Source: an uncultured Prevotellaceae bacterium
GTDB lineage: Bacteria; Bacteroidota; Bacteroidia; Bacteroidales; Bacteroidaceae
Reading direction: 5' to 3'
DNA: 33,590 nt
Assembly: GCA_902803475.1 (NCBI GenBank)
Contig: CADCPZ010000074.1
Span: forward strand, 1 to 33,590
The first letter of the stretch is position 1; every line of letters begins with the position of its first letter. Shown in pieces: positions 23,503-32,327 of this stretch. The position numbers and the translations under genes are program-made. Below the pieces are notes generated by a model. The model searched no databases, was not told where the DNA came from, and saw only the letters and a list, made by a program, of their open reading frames with translations.

Positions 23503-26500
23503 TTACTCCTCTTCTTTCTTTTCCAAACGGTTTTCAATCTTACGACCCATAACCAGATAAGCAACTGGTGATGCGATGAAGATAGAAGACAGGGTACCGA
23601 AGACAACACCGAGGATCATCGCGAACGAGAAGCTGCGGATGCTCTCACCTCCGAGGAAGAAGATACACAAGAGTACGATCAACGTAGAGAGTGAGGTGTT
23701 GATGGTACGTGCCAACGTCTGATTGATAGAGTTGTTGAACACGGTCTGCTTGTCCTGCTTCGGATGCAGCTTGAGGTTCTCACGGATACGGTCGAATACC
23801 ACCACCTTATCATTAATGGAGTAACCGATCACAGTCAGGATAGCACCGATGAAGGTCTGGTCGATTTCCAGTGAGAACGGTGCCCAGCCCCAGCAGAGTG
23901 AGTAGATACCCAATACAACCAGTGTATCGACTGCCAACGCTACGATAGAGCCGACAGAGAAGCCGACGTTGCGGAAGCGCAGGAGGATATAGAGGAAGAT
24001 GAATACCAAAGCGAGGAGCACGCTGACGATAGCGCCGTAGGTGATATCCTTAGCCACTGACGGACCTACCTTCTGTGAACTGATGATGGAACCACCTTCG
24101 CGAACATCCGGATTCTTGAATGCTTCTACATTGGCCTGTGCAACGAGGTTTGCCTTCTTCAGTGCATCGTAAAGGATGGTCTCGGCCTTATCGTCCTCAG
24201 TAGGATCGTTAGACTCGATATTCCAGTTGGTAGATACACGGATGGTCTTACCGTCAGTACCCAATGCTATCACGGTCGTGTTAGCTGGCTGTCCGGCATT
24301 CTCGCCCTTCGAGTTGACGAAGGCACCATCGAGTACCTTACGGACATCCTCTACATGGGTAGCCTTGTCGAGGGTTACCACATAGTTGCGTCCACCAGTG
24401 AAGTCGATGCTCTGGCTGAGGCCGCGAACGAAGAAGCTGACACAGAAGACGATGGCTGCGATAGCTGCGATAGTGAATGAGTATTTGAAGAGACTCATGA
24501 ACTTCACATCCATGTTCTGCATGAGGTTCTTGGAAATCTTTGTGCAGAAGGTTTGTCCGAGCCAACGGTCGTGCTTGAACTGATTCTCGTAAACCAGACG
24601 GGTCAGGAACACTGCGGTGAAGAACGAGCAGCAGATACCGATGATCCAAGTGGTTGCGAAACCGCGGATAGGACCTGTACCTGTTACCAGCAGGATGACA
24701 CCTGTGATCAATGAGGTCAAGTTAGAGTCGAAGATGGCAGAGAAAGCATTGCTGTAACCTGCCTGCAGTGCTTGTTTGATGTTCTTACCGCCACGCATCT
24801 CTTCCTTGATACGCTCATAGATAAGCACGTTGGCATCGACAGCAGTACCGAGTGTCAGCACGATACCGGCAATACCAGGCATTGTGAGTGCCGACTGGAA
24901 GGATGCAAGGATACCCAACGTGAAGAAGAGGTTGAACAACAGTGCGATGTTAGCCATCATACCTGGGATGAAATCATACATGATGAGCATGTAAACCATC
25001 AGGATGACGAAGGCGATGACGAACGACCAGAGTCCCTGCTGGATGGACTGAGCACCGAGGGTAGGACCAACGACCTCTTCCTGTACGATACGTGCAGGTG
25101 CAGGCATACGTCCAGATTTCAAGGTGTTAGCCAAGTCTTTGGTATCTTCAATGGTAAAGTTACCGCTGATAGATGACTGACCGCCGCTGATTTCCTGGTT
25201 GACACGTGGAGCAGAGTAAACAACACCATCAAGAACGATGGCGACTGCCTTACCAACGTTTGCCTTTGTCAGCGCTGCCCACTCGCGAGCACCATCAGAG
25301 TTCATCGTCATCGATACCTCAGGCTTACCGAACTGGTCGTAAGTATCCTTGGCGTCAGTGATAACATCACCCTCCAACGGAGCGCGACCATCTGTTGTGG
25401 TCACCTTCAGGGCATAAAGCTCATAGATATTCTTGTTCTCCTCGTTCATTGGCTTTGCACCCCACAACAGTTTCAGGTCTGAAGGAAGAATGCGCTGAGC
25501 CAGCTCAGAGTGGAGAATCTGGTTGATTTCCGCTGTATCACGAACATGAGCATAACCTACGAGTGCCAAAGCATCGTTCGGAATAATCTGCAACATAGAG
25601 AGCAATGGGTTCTCTTTCTTAGCCTGTGCCAACTGGGCAGCCTCGGTTTTCTTAGCTGCTGCAGCACTTGCTGTCTCCTTGTTCTCGTTCTTCAACTGGA
25701 ACTTGGTTTCAGGAGTCTGCTTCTTCTCAGCGGCAGCAACCTGTGTCTTGGCAGTATCAGTCTTGGTGGTGTCAACCTTGGTGTCACCACTTGCCAGACG
25801 AGCATTGAGCTGCTGGAGATACGGATTGATTTCCGTATTGTTATAAGTTACCCAGAACTCCAGGTTTGCACTACCCTGCAGGAGCTTACGCATACGCTCC
25901 GGCTCACGGATACCAGGCATCTCGACCATGATACGACCGTCCTGACCTTCCAGTTTCTGGATGTTCGGCTGTACAACGCCAAACTTGTCGATACGGTTAC
26001 GAACCACGTTGAACGAGTTGTCGATAGCGGCTTGAACCTCCTCGCGGAGAGCCTTCTCAACTTCTTCGTCGGTGCTCTGAGTGTTCACCTTGTTCTTCAA
26101 CTGCTGTGTGGCAAAGATTGTTGCCAGACGGCCACCATTTGAATTTTTCTTGTAAGCATCGATGAAAAGAGTGATAAAGTCTTTCTGACTATCCTCTTCC
26201 TGCTTGCGGGCTTCCTGCATAGATTTCACGAAAGCCGGGTCAGTCTTGTGATCTGCCAATACCTCGATTACATCTGGTACTGAGATTTCAAGAATGACGT
26301 TCATACCGCCCTTCAGGTCAAGTCCGAGACCAATCTGTGTCTCCAAACACTTCTGGTAGGAGTAGATACCCAAATACTTCACAGAGTCCTTGTAGTTCTC
26401 TGCAGCAATAGGGTCGGTCTTCTCAATCTCCGCAATCTTTCCATCATAGTAGCTGGTAGCCACTGAGAAGGACAGATAGAAGATGCTTGCCAACGTCAGG

Positions 26501-26538
26501 AGGACGGCAACAAAAATTACTAATCCTTTGTTTTGCAT
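23503..26538 (-). CDS. secDF: SecDF fused protein-export membrane protein
   Basis: Accessory subunit of the Sec translocase that uses the proton gradient to pull exported proteins across the inner membrane. SecD half: N-terminal membrane helix (residues 5-27), GLGLDLKGGMNVILEI (about 70-85), the periplasmic P1 domain, VNQEISGGQSSISGNF, and GTAVDANVLIYERIKEE in the membrane part. SecF half: SIDFTGGRNYVVTLDK and IGYSINDKVVVFDRIRENL, then the final helices. The length, 1011 residues, and the D-F fusion are normal for Bacteroidetes. A Lys/Thr/Ala-rich linker at about residues 250-313 interrupts the P1 domain. It is a single gene with its own promoter. Export capacity matters here because the upstream island encodes several Sec-dependent proteins of 1000 residues or more, but no specific link is shown. 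Confidence 0.97.
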   Translation of the reverse strand: MQNKGLVIFVAVLLTLASIFYLSFSVATSYYDGKIAEIEKTDPIAAENYKDSVKYLGIYSYQKCLETQIGLGLDLKGGMNVILEISVPDVIEVLADHKTDPAFVKSMQEARKQEEDSQKDFITLFIDAYKKNSNGGRLATIFATQQLKNKVNTQSTDEEVEKALREEVQAAIDNSFNVVRNRIDKFGVVQPNIQKLEGQDGRIMVEMPGIREPERMRKLLQGSANLEFWVTYNNTEINPYLQQLNARLASGDTKVDTTKTDTAKTQVAAAEKKQTPETKFQLKNENKETASAAAAKKTEAAQLAQAKKENPLLSMLQIIPNDALALVGYAHVRDTAEINQILHSELAQRILPSDLKLLWGAKPMNEENKNIYELYALKVTTTDGRAPLEGDVITDAKDTYDQFGKPEVSMTMNSDGAREWAALTKANVGKAVAIVLDGVVYSAPRVNQEISGGQSSISGNFTIEDTKDLANTLKSGRMPAPARIVQEEVVGPTLGAQSIQQGLWSFVIAFVILMVYMLIMYDFIPGMMANIALLFNLFFTLGILASFQSALTMPGIAGIVLTLGTAVDANVLIYERIKEEMRGGKNIKQALQAGYSNAFSAIFDSNLTSLITGVILLVTGTGPIRGFATTWIIGICCSFFTAVFLTRLVYENQFKHDRWLGQTFCTKISKNLMQNMDVKFMSLFKYSFTIAAIAAIVFCVSFFVRGLSQSIDFTGGRNYVVTLDKATHVEDVRKVLDGAFVNSKGENAGQPANTTVIALGTDGKTIRVSTNWNIESNDPTEDDKAETILYDALKKANLVAQANVEAFKNPDVREGGSIISSQKVGPSVAKDITYGAIVSVLLALVFIFLYILLRFRNVGFSVGSIVALAVDTLVVLGIYSLCWGWAPFSLEIDQTFIGAILTVIGYSINDKVVVFDRIRENLKLHPKQDKQTVFNNSINQTLARTINTSLSTLIVLLCIFFLGGESIRSFSFAMILGVVFGTLSSIFIASPVAYLVMGRKIENRLEKKEEE

Positions 26539-26618
26539 TTTGTTAATTTATTGTTTGATTATTAAATTCTTTCGTTCCATTCTTGGCATGAAGCCAGTTG
26601 CTATATGCAAATTAGCGT

Positions 26619-26627
26619 GCAAAGATA
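26619..26627 (-). promoter_or_regulatory. -7 box of secDF
   Basis: The minus strand reads TATCTTTGC, about 80 bases before the secDF start codon at 26538. No clear -33 TTG was found. Confidence 0.6.
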
Positions 26628-26675
26628 GTGATTTTTCTGTAGTTTGAAAAATTTCTGTCGGTTTATTTTATGTTT

Positions 26676-27761
26676 TTACTTCATTTTCAGCCAACAATAC
26701 ACTGGATAGTGGTCGGAAACGGTCACCTTCGTGTCAACTTTTGCACCATAAGGCTCCCATTCGTCGGAGCAAAGAATGTTGTCGATACGAACCCGCATCC
26801 CACCTCTGGCGTAACTCCATCCTGGTCCTTTTCCGCTTGATACATAACAGTCGGTAAGGTCTTTAGCGATAGTACGATGGGTATAGGAAATGGGATTGTC
26901 GTTGAAATCGCCACAGACGATAACACTTTTTCCTTCATCACGGCACTTGGCAATATATGCAGCAACAGCCTCAGCCTGTGGGGCACGTTTTCTGACGGCA
27001 TCGCGCAGACGATCGAACAGCACACGCGACTCACCTTTGGCTTCTTCGGCTGTCAAATCACCTTTCACCATCTGTTTGAAATTCTGCTTCACCTCCGTAC
27101 TCAGCCCATTACTTTCTAAGTGGTTGTTGATGATGACAACCTCTTTGCCATGATAGTCTATTTCGAACGCAACACTGGCATTTCCTTTCGATTCATATTC
27201 GATGGATTCGGACTTTAGAATCGGGAAACGGCTAAATAGTGACAACGCAGTACCCTTATCCTTTACTTCCTCTTTGGAGAATTCATACTTCTTTTTCAGT
27301 ACGTCATTGACACGGGCATCAGCGGCTGAAATGCCGCCTTCTTGGATGCAGATGATATCGGCATCGCTATCAATCAGCCAACTGACCACCTCGCTGGGTT
27401 CATCATTCGGCAATCCTAATGCACCATATCCGTATCCTGCTACATTGTACGACACCACCTTGATGGCTCCTTCCGGCGGTTCTGAAACAATATTAAAAGG
27501 TATATACGTGCGTATGGGGAAATAGCAGATCAAATATCCCACAAAAGGGATGATGGCTCCGCGCCAGTAGAAGAAAAGCCAAAAGACAAGAAACAACAGG
27601 TTGATCACCAGAAAGACGGGGAACAACAGGGTTGAGCAAGCCAAAATGGGATGTTCCACAGGGTTGAAGTAACCGGAATAGCCCAAGAGAAGCATAATCA
27701 GCACCGTTGCCACATTGGCTCCTGCTATCACCCGAAGGGTAAAAGTCTTGAAGCGTTTCAT
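26676..27761 (-). CDS. Membrane-anchored endonuclease/exonuclease/phosphatase (EEP) family protein
   Basis: 361 residues. Hydrophobic stretches within residues 8-90 give about three membrane segments. The EEP catalytic domain follows from about residue 98: VVSYNVAGYG, DADIICIQEGG (metal-binding Glu), VVIINNHLES (catalytic His region), VIVCGDFNDNP (Asp and Asn), RIDNILCS and SDHYPVYCWL (final His). Family members cleave phosphodiester or phosphomonoester bonds; the membrane-anchored Bacteroidetes versions have no settled substrate. The catalytic domain is predicted to follow the last helix; its side of the membrane cannot be decided. Its ATG directly abuts the stop of the rhomboid gene (TAG at 27762-27764), so the two are co-transcribed and probably translationally coupled. 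Confidence 0.9.
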   Translation of the reverse strand: MKRFKTFTLRVIAGANVATVLIMLLLGYSGYFNPVEHPILACSTLLFPVFLVINLLFLVFWLFFYWRGAIIPFVGYLICYFPIRTYIPFNIVSEPPEGAIKVVSYNVAGYGYGALGLPNDEPSEVVSWLIDSDADIICIQEGGISAADARVNDVLKKKYEFSKEEVKDKGTALSLFSRFPILKSESIEYESKGNASVAFEIDYHGKEVVIINNHLESNGLSTEVKQNFKQMVKGDLTAEEAKGESRVLFDRLRDAVRKRAPQAEAVAAYIAKCRDEGKSVIVCGDFNDNPISYTHRTIAKDLTDCYVSSGKGPGWSYARGGMRVRIDNILCSDEWEPYGAKVDTKVTVSDHYPVYCWLKMK

Positions 27762-28652
27762 CTATTTCTTGCTGCTTTCAAAGAGTTTCTGTTTCTCTGA
27801 CTTCGACAAACTGTCATAGCCACTTTTCCGAATCTTATCAAGGATGCGGTCGATTTCAGCCTGCTCCGTCTGCTTACGCTGGTTATATTCCCAGTCGCTC
27901 TCGTGATGTGGAGGCTGTGTCGAAGTCGTTGAATGGAAGATGCGGAAATCGCTGAAATTGACTGTATTGCTATGAGGATGCTTTTTCCAATATCTGATGA
28001 GCAGGAAGCCAAATAGCATACCACCCAAATGAGCGACATGGGCCACACCGTCGCCAGAAGAACCGATAGCCGAGAACAGTTCTATGGCCACATAGATCAT
28101 CACAAACCACTTCGCCTTGATGGGGAAAGGAATCGGAATGATGAAGATGCGTTGCTCAGGGAAGAGCATACCGAACGCCAACAGAATGGCATAAATGGCT
28201 CCTGACGCACCAACAGTTGTCCAGAGGTTCAATAACGAAGCATTGCTGTTAGCAACTACAAATATCTTGCCGATTGTAAAGTCTACTATCTGCTCATTAG
28301 CAACGATATATAGCTGTACGAACTGTGCAATTTCTTGGCATAAGCCTGCACCGATTCCGCAAAAAATGTAATAAAAAAGGAATTTCTTCGGTCCCCATAC
28401 ATTTTCGACGACGCAGCCAAACATCCACAAGGCAAACATATTGAAAAACAGATGTGCCCAACCACCATGCATAAACATATAAGTGACAAGCTGGTAAAAG
28501 TGAAAGTTTGGGGCCAGGAAGAAATGCAAACCAAAGATATCGTTCATCCGACTGGTACCCAACATGTCCACATGACCAGAAAACATGCTGATGAGAAAAG
28601 CCGCAACATTGATAATGAGCAAGCTTTTAGTAACGATAGGTATATTTCGCAT
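27762..28652 (-). CDS. Rhomboid family intramembrane serine protease
   Basis: 296 residues with about six membrane helices in the first 225. Rhomboid signatures are present: HGGWAHLFFNMFALWMFG (His62, His67, Asn71), VGASGAIYAILLAFG with nucleophile Ser150 in GASGA, and VAHVAHLGGMLFG with catalytic His208 (His205 less likely). The protein cleaves substrate transmembrane helices inside the membrane. A cytosolic tail of about 75 residues (after RYWKKHPHSN) is polar, rich in Gln, Lys and Ser, and ends with a short DUF-like helix (RILDKIRKSGYDSLSKSEKQ) that is common behind Bacteroidetes rhomboids. It is the first gene of a two-gene operon with the EEP protein. Confidence 0.95.
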   Translation of the reverse strand: MRNIPIVTKSLLIINVAAFLISMFSGHVDMLGTSRMNDIFGLHFFLAPNFHFYQLVTYMFMHGGWAHLFFNMFALWMFGCVVENVWGPKKFLFYYIFCGIGAGLCQEIAQFVQLYIVANEQIVDFTIGKIFVVANSNASLLNLWTTVGASGAIYAILLAFGMLFPEQRIFIIPIPFPIKAKWFVMIYVAIELFSAIGSSGDGVAHVAHLGGMLFGFLLIRYWKKHPHSNTVNFSDFRIFHSTTSTQPPHHESDWEYNQRKQTEQAEIDRILDKIRKSGYDSLSKSEKQKLFESSKK

Positions 28653-28680
28653 ACGTTTTTGTCATTTTCAATAATTTGGC

Positions 28681-28689
28681 GCAAAATTA
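28681..28689 (-). promoter_or_regulatory. -7 box of the rhomboid-EEP operon
   Basis: The minus strand reads TAATTTTGC, 28 bases before the start codon at 28652. Confidence 0.6.
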
Positions 28690-28772
28690 CGAAAAATATC
28701 CGTTAAATGGCATAGAACATGCCCTTTTCAAGTTTTTTTTTACTGTTTTCTTCAATTTTTTCTTTTTTTTAT

Positions 28773-28803
28773 TTGGTTTATGAAAACAAACTTATATATT
28801 TGC
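28773..28803 (+). promoter_or_regulatory. Promoter of the HU gene
   Basis: TTG at 28773-28775, 19 bases of spacing, then TATATTTGC at 28795-28803, 51 bases before the ATG. Long T-runs precede it. Confidence 0.75.
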
Positions 28804-28854
28804 GCAAGAAATTTGAAAATTTTGTTTCACTTTAACCATTTAATCACTTAAATT

Positions 28855-29130
28855 ATGAACAAGTCTGAATTAATCGAGAAAATTGCAGCAGGCGCAGGTC
28901 TGAGCAAAGCAGATGCTAAAAAAGCATTGGACGCAACAGTTGAAGCTATCAAGGGTGCTCTTATCGCAGGTGATAAGATTCAGTTGATTGGTTTCGGTAC
29001 ATTCGCTATCGCAGAGCGTCCTGCACGCGAAGGTATCAATCCTGCAACAAAGCAGAAGATTAAGATTGCTGCTAAGAAGGTTGCTAAGTTCAAGGCTGGT
29101 GCAGAACTCGCTGAGGCAGTTAACAAGTAA
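28855..29130 (+). CDS. HU-family DNA-binding protein
   Basis: 91 residues, the normal length for HU. It binds and bends DNA non-specifically as a homodimer and compacts the nucleoid. Visible features: MNKSELIEKIAAGAGLSKADAKKALDATVEAIKGAL helices, the GDKIQLIGFGTFAIAERPAREGINPATKQ beta arm (with the family's GFGTF and the arm Pro near NPAT), and the final helix AAKKVAKFKAGAELAEAVNK. It is a single-gene unit with its own strong promoter and terminator, as expected for an abundant protein. Confidence 0.97.
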   Translation: MNKSELIEKIAAGAGLSKADAKKALDATVEAIKGALIAGDKIQLIGFGTFAIAERPAREGINPATKQKIKIAAKKVAKFKAGAELAEAVNK

Positions 29131-29154
29131 TTTGTAAAGAAATTACAAAAAAAT

Positions 29155-29186
29155 AAAGGCGACTCATGTGAGTCGCCTTTTCTTTT
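29155..29186 (+). terminator. Rho-independent terminator of the HU gene
   Basis: AAAGGCGACTC pairs with GAGTCGCCTTT (11 base pairs, 4-base loop), followed by TTCTTTTTC. An A-rich run upstream means it may also stop the convergent membrane-protein operon. Confidence 0.9.
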
Positions 29187-29218
29187 TCCCCTTCTCTCCT
29201 TACTCCTTCTCTCCTCCT

Positions 29219-30262
29219 CTACTCATACTTATCCGTTCGCATCAGGAGGATACCGATAAGAATCCAGATGATTTCGCGTACACGGCAAATGATGCTTTCG
29301 AAGATACCAACAGCTGGTTTTAAACCCAAGGCTGCTGTAGAAACGACGATTCCACCCTCTTGTACACCCAATTGCATGGGCAGGAAGCCTATGAGATTGG
29401 CCACGAAGCTGGTAAAAGACAAGATGAGGATGGAGTGAAGATAGGTCAGCGTCAATCCGGACCATCCGCCCCCGCAGTCAATATCAAAGAGCAGGAGCAT
29501 GAAGAAAAACTCTGCACTTTGTACTACGCGGGAGAAATACTCCAGTATTAGCGAATAGTAGAATGCCTGCTTGTGATGCTTGTAGAGTTCGGCTATCTGC
29601 CGGTCTATCTTGTGCAATAGCGCAGAGTGGCGGTCTTGTATTCGTCGACTCCAACCTTTCAAACCTGGAATCTTAGCTATCCAGCGCAATGCTCTGACGG
29701 CCATTCCCCGTTTAAAACCTCTGGCGAAGAAGATGAACGCCAACACAAACAGTACACCGATGCCGCTCAGCAAGATGGTCACCGCTGTGTCGAGTGGTAG
29801 GTCGCCTACCATGACCAGCGCCAGATAGATGAAGATGGAGAGAAACCAGAACCAGAAATGGGCGAAGATATGCATCATGGCATAGAGAATCACCGATGAT
29901 GAGGCGCGCTCCTTACCGATATCCTTCGAGAGTTCCATGATACGATACGGTTCGCCACCCAGTCCTCCTACGGGTGTGGCATAGTTCAACGCATAACCCG
30001 TAATCGTCAGTTTATAGATACGCCAGAAACTCACATGTTCATCTTTCTCGGTATTTCCTTTGATAACCCACTGCCACGACCATGCGTTGATCGCATAGAT
30101 GATAACCCATACGCCAATGATCGGTACCAACCAGTAGCCAGCATGAGTGAGATGCTCCCATAGTTCGATGAAACTCACGTCAAACGTCAGCATCATCACT
30201 ACAACAGCAGCAATTCCAATAAAGAAAAAGAGGTTATTGAGTTTTTTCTTGGTCCACTTCAT
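29219..30262 (-). CDS. YbhN / lysylphosphatidylglycerol-synthase-type membrane protein (UPF0104)
   Basis: 347 residues with about eight membrane helices and no soluble catalytic domain. It matches the membrane part of the MprF/LPG synthase family (UPF0104, YbhN): TPVGGLGGEPYRIMELSKDIG in the first half and SFVANLIGFLPMQLGVQEGGIVV in the second. E. coli YbhN (AsmA-like partner) has been linked to lipid transport, and MprF moves aminoacylated lipids across the membrane, so a lipid-handling role is likely, but the substrate is unknown. It is the second gene of an operon, 26 bases after the CDP-alcohol phosphatidyltransferase gene. Confidence 0.85.
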   Translation of the reverse strand: MKWTKKKLNNLFFFIGIAAVVVMMLTFDVSFIELWEHLTHAGYWLVPIIGVWVIIYAINAWSWQWVIKGNTEKDEHVSFWRIYKLTITGYALNYATPVGGLGGEPYRIMELSKDIGKERASSSVILYAMMHIFAHFWFWFLSIFIYLALVMVGDLPLDTAVTILLSGIGVLFVLAFIFFARGFKRGMAVRALRWIAKIPGLKGWSRRIQDRHSALLHKIDRQIAELYKHHKQAFYYSLILEYFSRVVQSAEFFFMLLLFDIDCGGGWSGLTLTYLHSILILSFTSFVANLIGFLPMQLGVQEGGIVVSTAALGLKPAVGIFESIICRVREIIWILIGILLMRTDKYE

Positions 30263-30288
30263 AATTGGGAGATTGAGAAATTGGTCGT

Positions 30289-31281
30289 TTAGGGATTATT
30301 TGTTTGGGCTTCTGCAATCTGTCGGCAGAATCCTTCATGACGACGATTCACATAGTGTGCCAGAAGGGTTAATCCGAAGATTTCCAACACGAAACAAAGT
30401 ACGGGGACGTCCAACAAACAGGTTGTAGTGAGAATCAATGTTCGGAAGTTGAACATCAGCATCAACACATATTTCATCAGCGGCAGCGAGTTGCGATGTA
30501 CCTCGTCGAACACCTCCTGCGGGATATGGTCTGTATCGTTGTATTTCTCCTTCAATACGGCACGAAGATGCTGGAACTCAGGTGTAACGGCTTCCTGTGC
30601 ACGAGTGTAGTCAACGTATGTCTTCTGAAAGAACTTCCAAATCCAATTCTCCTTCCACGACATCTCTTCGTAGATCTGTTTCTGCTGAGCATAGGTATCT
30701 AATTCGCTACCCTTTGCCCCTTTCAAGGAAAAGAGATGAATCTGGATATAGTAGTCGGCAAGACGCTGCTGACTGGCCAATCCATAGAGACCTGAAGCAA
30801 AAGCCATCACCAACACGATGGCAGTCGCAATATAGACATGCGTATCGGTTTCGCTGATACCAAACAAACCGAACTCAATGTCGTGATGGATGTAGAAGCG
30901 GTAGGTCAGCCCGAAATAAATAGGGATGTACCACATGAATCCAGCTACACCATCGAGGATCCGTCCCAGACGGCTCTTCTTCCCTGTCAAACGCGCCAGC
31001 TGACCGTCCACACAATCGAACAATGCTGCCCACATCAACAGTAGAATAGCAATGATATTGAAAATCAATCCACTTATTCCTTCATAATAAAAACTGCCAT
31101 GTGCGAAGAAGATACAGCTTCCGCCACCGATAATCATCGACAGCACGGTAACCATATTGGGATGCACGTTCAAACGGGCGAAGAGTTGTACCCATAGATA
31201 ACTCAACGGACGCATGATATGCATATCGAACCAGTCTTCTGTCTCAGCAGATTTTAATGTCGCAAATACTTTTTCGTTCAT
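30289..31281 (-). CDS. CDP-alcohol phosphatidyltransferase family membrane protein
   Basis: 330 residues, with membrane helices on both sides of the CDP-alcohol phosphotransferase signature. That motif is D-x2-D-G-x2-A-R-x8-G-x3-D-x3-D. Here it reads DCVDGQLARLTG...GRILDGVAG: Asp89, Asp92, Gly93, Ala96, Arg97, Gly106 and Asp110 are present, but the last Asp is replaced by Gly114. Family enzymes join a CDP-alcohol to a second alcohol to make phospholipids such as phosphatidylglycerol or phosphatidylinositol. The last Asp usually acts as base, so activity or mechanism may differ. A large polar loop (about residues 180-270) is unusual for plain PgsA or PssA. It is the first gene of an operon with the YbhN-like protein, which suggests shared lipid work. 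Confidence 0.85.
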   Translation of the reverse strand: MNEKVFATLKSAETEDWFDMHIMRPLSYLWVQLFARLNVHPNMVTVLSMIIGGGSCIFFAHGSFYYEGISGLIFNIIAILLLMWAALFDCVDGQLARLTGKKSRLGRILDGVAGFMWYIPIYFGLTYRFYIHHDIEFGLFGISETDTHVYIATAIVLVMAFASGLYGLASQQRLADYYIQIHLFSLKGAKGSELDTYAQQKQIYEEMSWKENWIWKFFQKTYVDYTRAQEAVTPEFQHLRAVLKEKYNDTDHIPQEVFDEVHRNSLPLMKYVLMLMFNFRTLILTTTCLLDVPVLCFVLEIFGLTLLAHYVNRRHEGFCRQIAEAQTNNP

Positions 31282-31333
31282 CTGATTATTATTTTTTCCA
31301 CCTTATTATATATATAGGGGCATAAATTCGGGT

Positions 31334-31364
31334 GCAAAAGTACACAATTTTATCCGACAGACAA
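31334..31364 (-). promoter_or_regulatory. Promoter of the phosphatidyltransferase operon
   Basis: On the minus strand, TTG at 31364-31362, 19 bases of spacing, then TACTTTTGC at 31342-31334, 52 bases before the start codon. Confidence 0.75.
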
Positions 31365-31428
31365 AAATATCGTCGGAAAATCAGCTATTTGCCCTGTTTG
31401 AACAGTAGCACATCGAGTTGAAAAAGGA

Positions 31429-31468
31429 ACAAATAAAAAGACCTGCAAACAACTGCTTGCAGGTCTTT
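31429..31468 (-). terminator. Rho-independent terminator of the kdu operon
   Basis: AAAGACCTGCAA (31437-31448) pairs perfectly with 31457-31468 (12 base pairs, 8-base loop). On the minus strand TTTTATTT follows. Confidence 0.9.
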
Positions 31469-31483
31469 ATTAAAAGGAAATTA

Positions 31484-32293
31484 TTATTTCGGCTGCTTGC
31501 CAATGTAAGCAAGAATACCACCGTCAACATAGAGAATGTGGCCGTTGACAGCATCTGAAGCCTTAGAAGCCAGGAATACTGCAGGACCGCCCAGCTCAGA
31601 AGGATCAAGCCAGCGACCAGCCGGAGTCTTTGCGCAGATGAAGCTATCGAACGGATGACGACTACCATCTGGCTGACGCTCACGAAGAGGAGCTGTCTGT
31701 GGTGTAGCGATGTAACCCGGGCCAATACCATTACACTGGATATTATACTCACCATACTCAGAGCAGATGTTACGGGTTAGCATCTTCAGACCACCCTTTG
31801 CTGCTGCGTATGCAGAAACGGTCTCACGACCCAGCTCAGACATCATTGAGCAGATGTTGATAATCTTACCTTCCTTACGCTCCATCATCTCAGGCAGAAC
31901 GGCAGAAGCAACGATGAACGGAGCCACGAGGTCTACGTCGATGACCTGCTGGAACTCAGCACGCTTCATCTCGTGCATAGGAATACGCTTGATGATACCT
32001 GCATTGTTGACGAGGATGTCAATCTGACCTACCTCAGCATGAATCTTCTCTACGAGAGCCTTCACGTCGTCTTCCTTCGTTACGTCGCATACATAGCCGT
32101 GAACATTCTCAATGCCTGCCTCCTTGTAGTTAGCCAGACCTCTTTCGAGGGCAGCCTCGTTGATATCGTTGAAGATGATGTTCTTTACACCTGCTGCAAC
32201 GAAAGCCTTTGCAATGTTGAAACCAATACCATAAGATGCGCCAGTAATCCACGCATTCTTACCTTCCAAAGAGAAATCTTTTAAACTTGTCAT
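31484..32293 (-). CDS. kduD: Short-chain dehydrogenase, KduD / gluconate 5-dehydrogenase type
   Basis: 269 residues, a classical SDR. Visible: TGASYGIG nucleotide-binding motif (17-24), NNAG (96-99), catalytic Ser149 (NICSM) and Tyr162-x3-Lys166 (YAAAK), then GPGYIATPQT and VNGHILYVDGG. By sequence it resembles gluconate 5-dehydrogenase IdnO (ICSMMSELGRETVSAYAAAKGG) at least as much as E. coli KduD. Directly downstream of kduI (34 bases), it most likely works as 2-dehydro-3-deoxy-D-gluconate 5-dehydrogenase, turning the KduI product (2,5-diketo-3-deoxygluconate) into KDG. The gene symbol rests on that context. Compared with IdnO it carries a longer segment after the Thr-Pro (RERQPDGSRHPFDSFICAKTPAGRW). 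Confidence 0.85.
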   Translation of the reverse strand: MTSLKDFSLEGKNAWITGASYGIGFNIAKAFVAAGVKNIIFNDINEAALERGLANYKEAGIENVHGYVCDVTKEDDVKALVEKIHAEVGQIDILVNNAGIIKRIPMHEMKRAEFQQVIDVDLVAPFIVASAVLPEMMERKEGKIINICSMMSELGRETVSAYAAAKGGLKMLTRNICSEYGEYNIQCNGIGPGYIATPQTAPLRERQPDGSRHPFDSFICAKTPAGRWLDPSELGGPAVFLASKASDAVNGHILYVDGGILAYIGKQPK

Positions 32294-32327
32294 AGTAAAA
32301 ATTTTTAAATGGGTTTATAATAATGTT

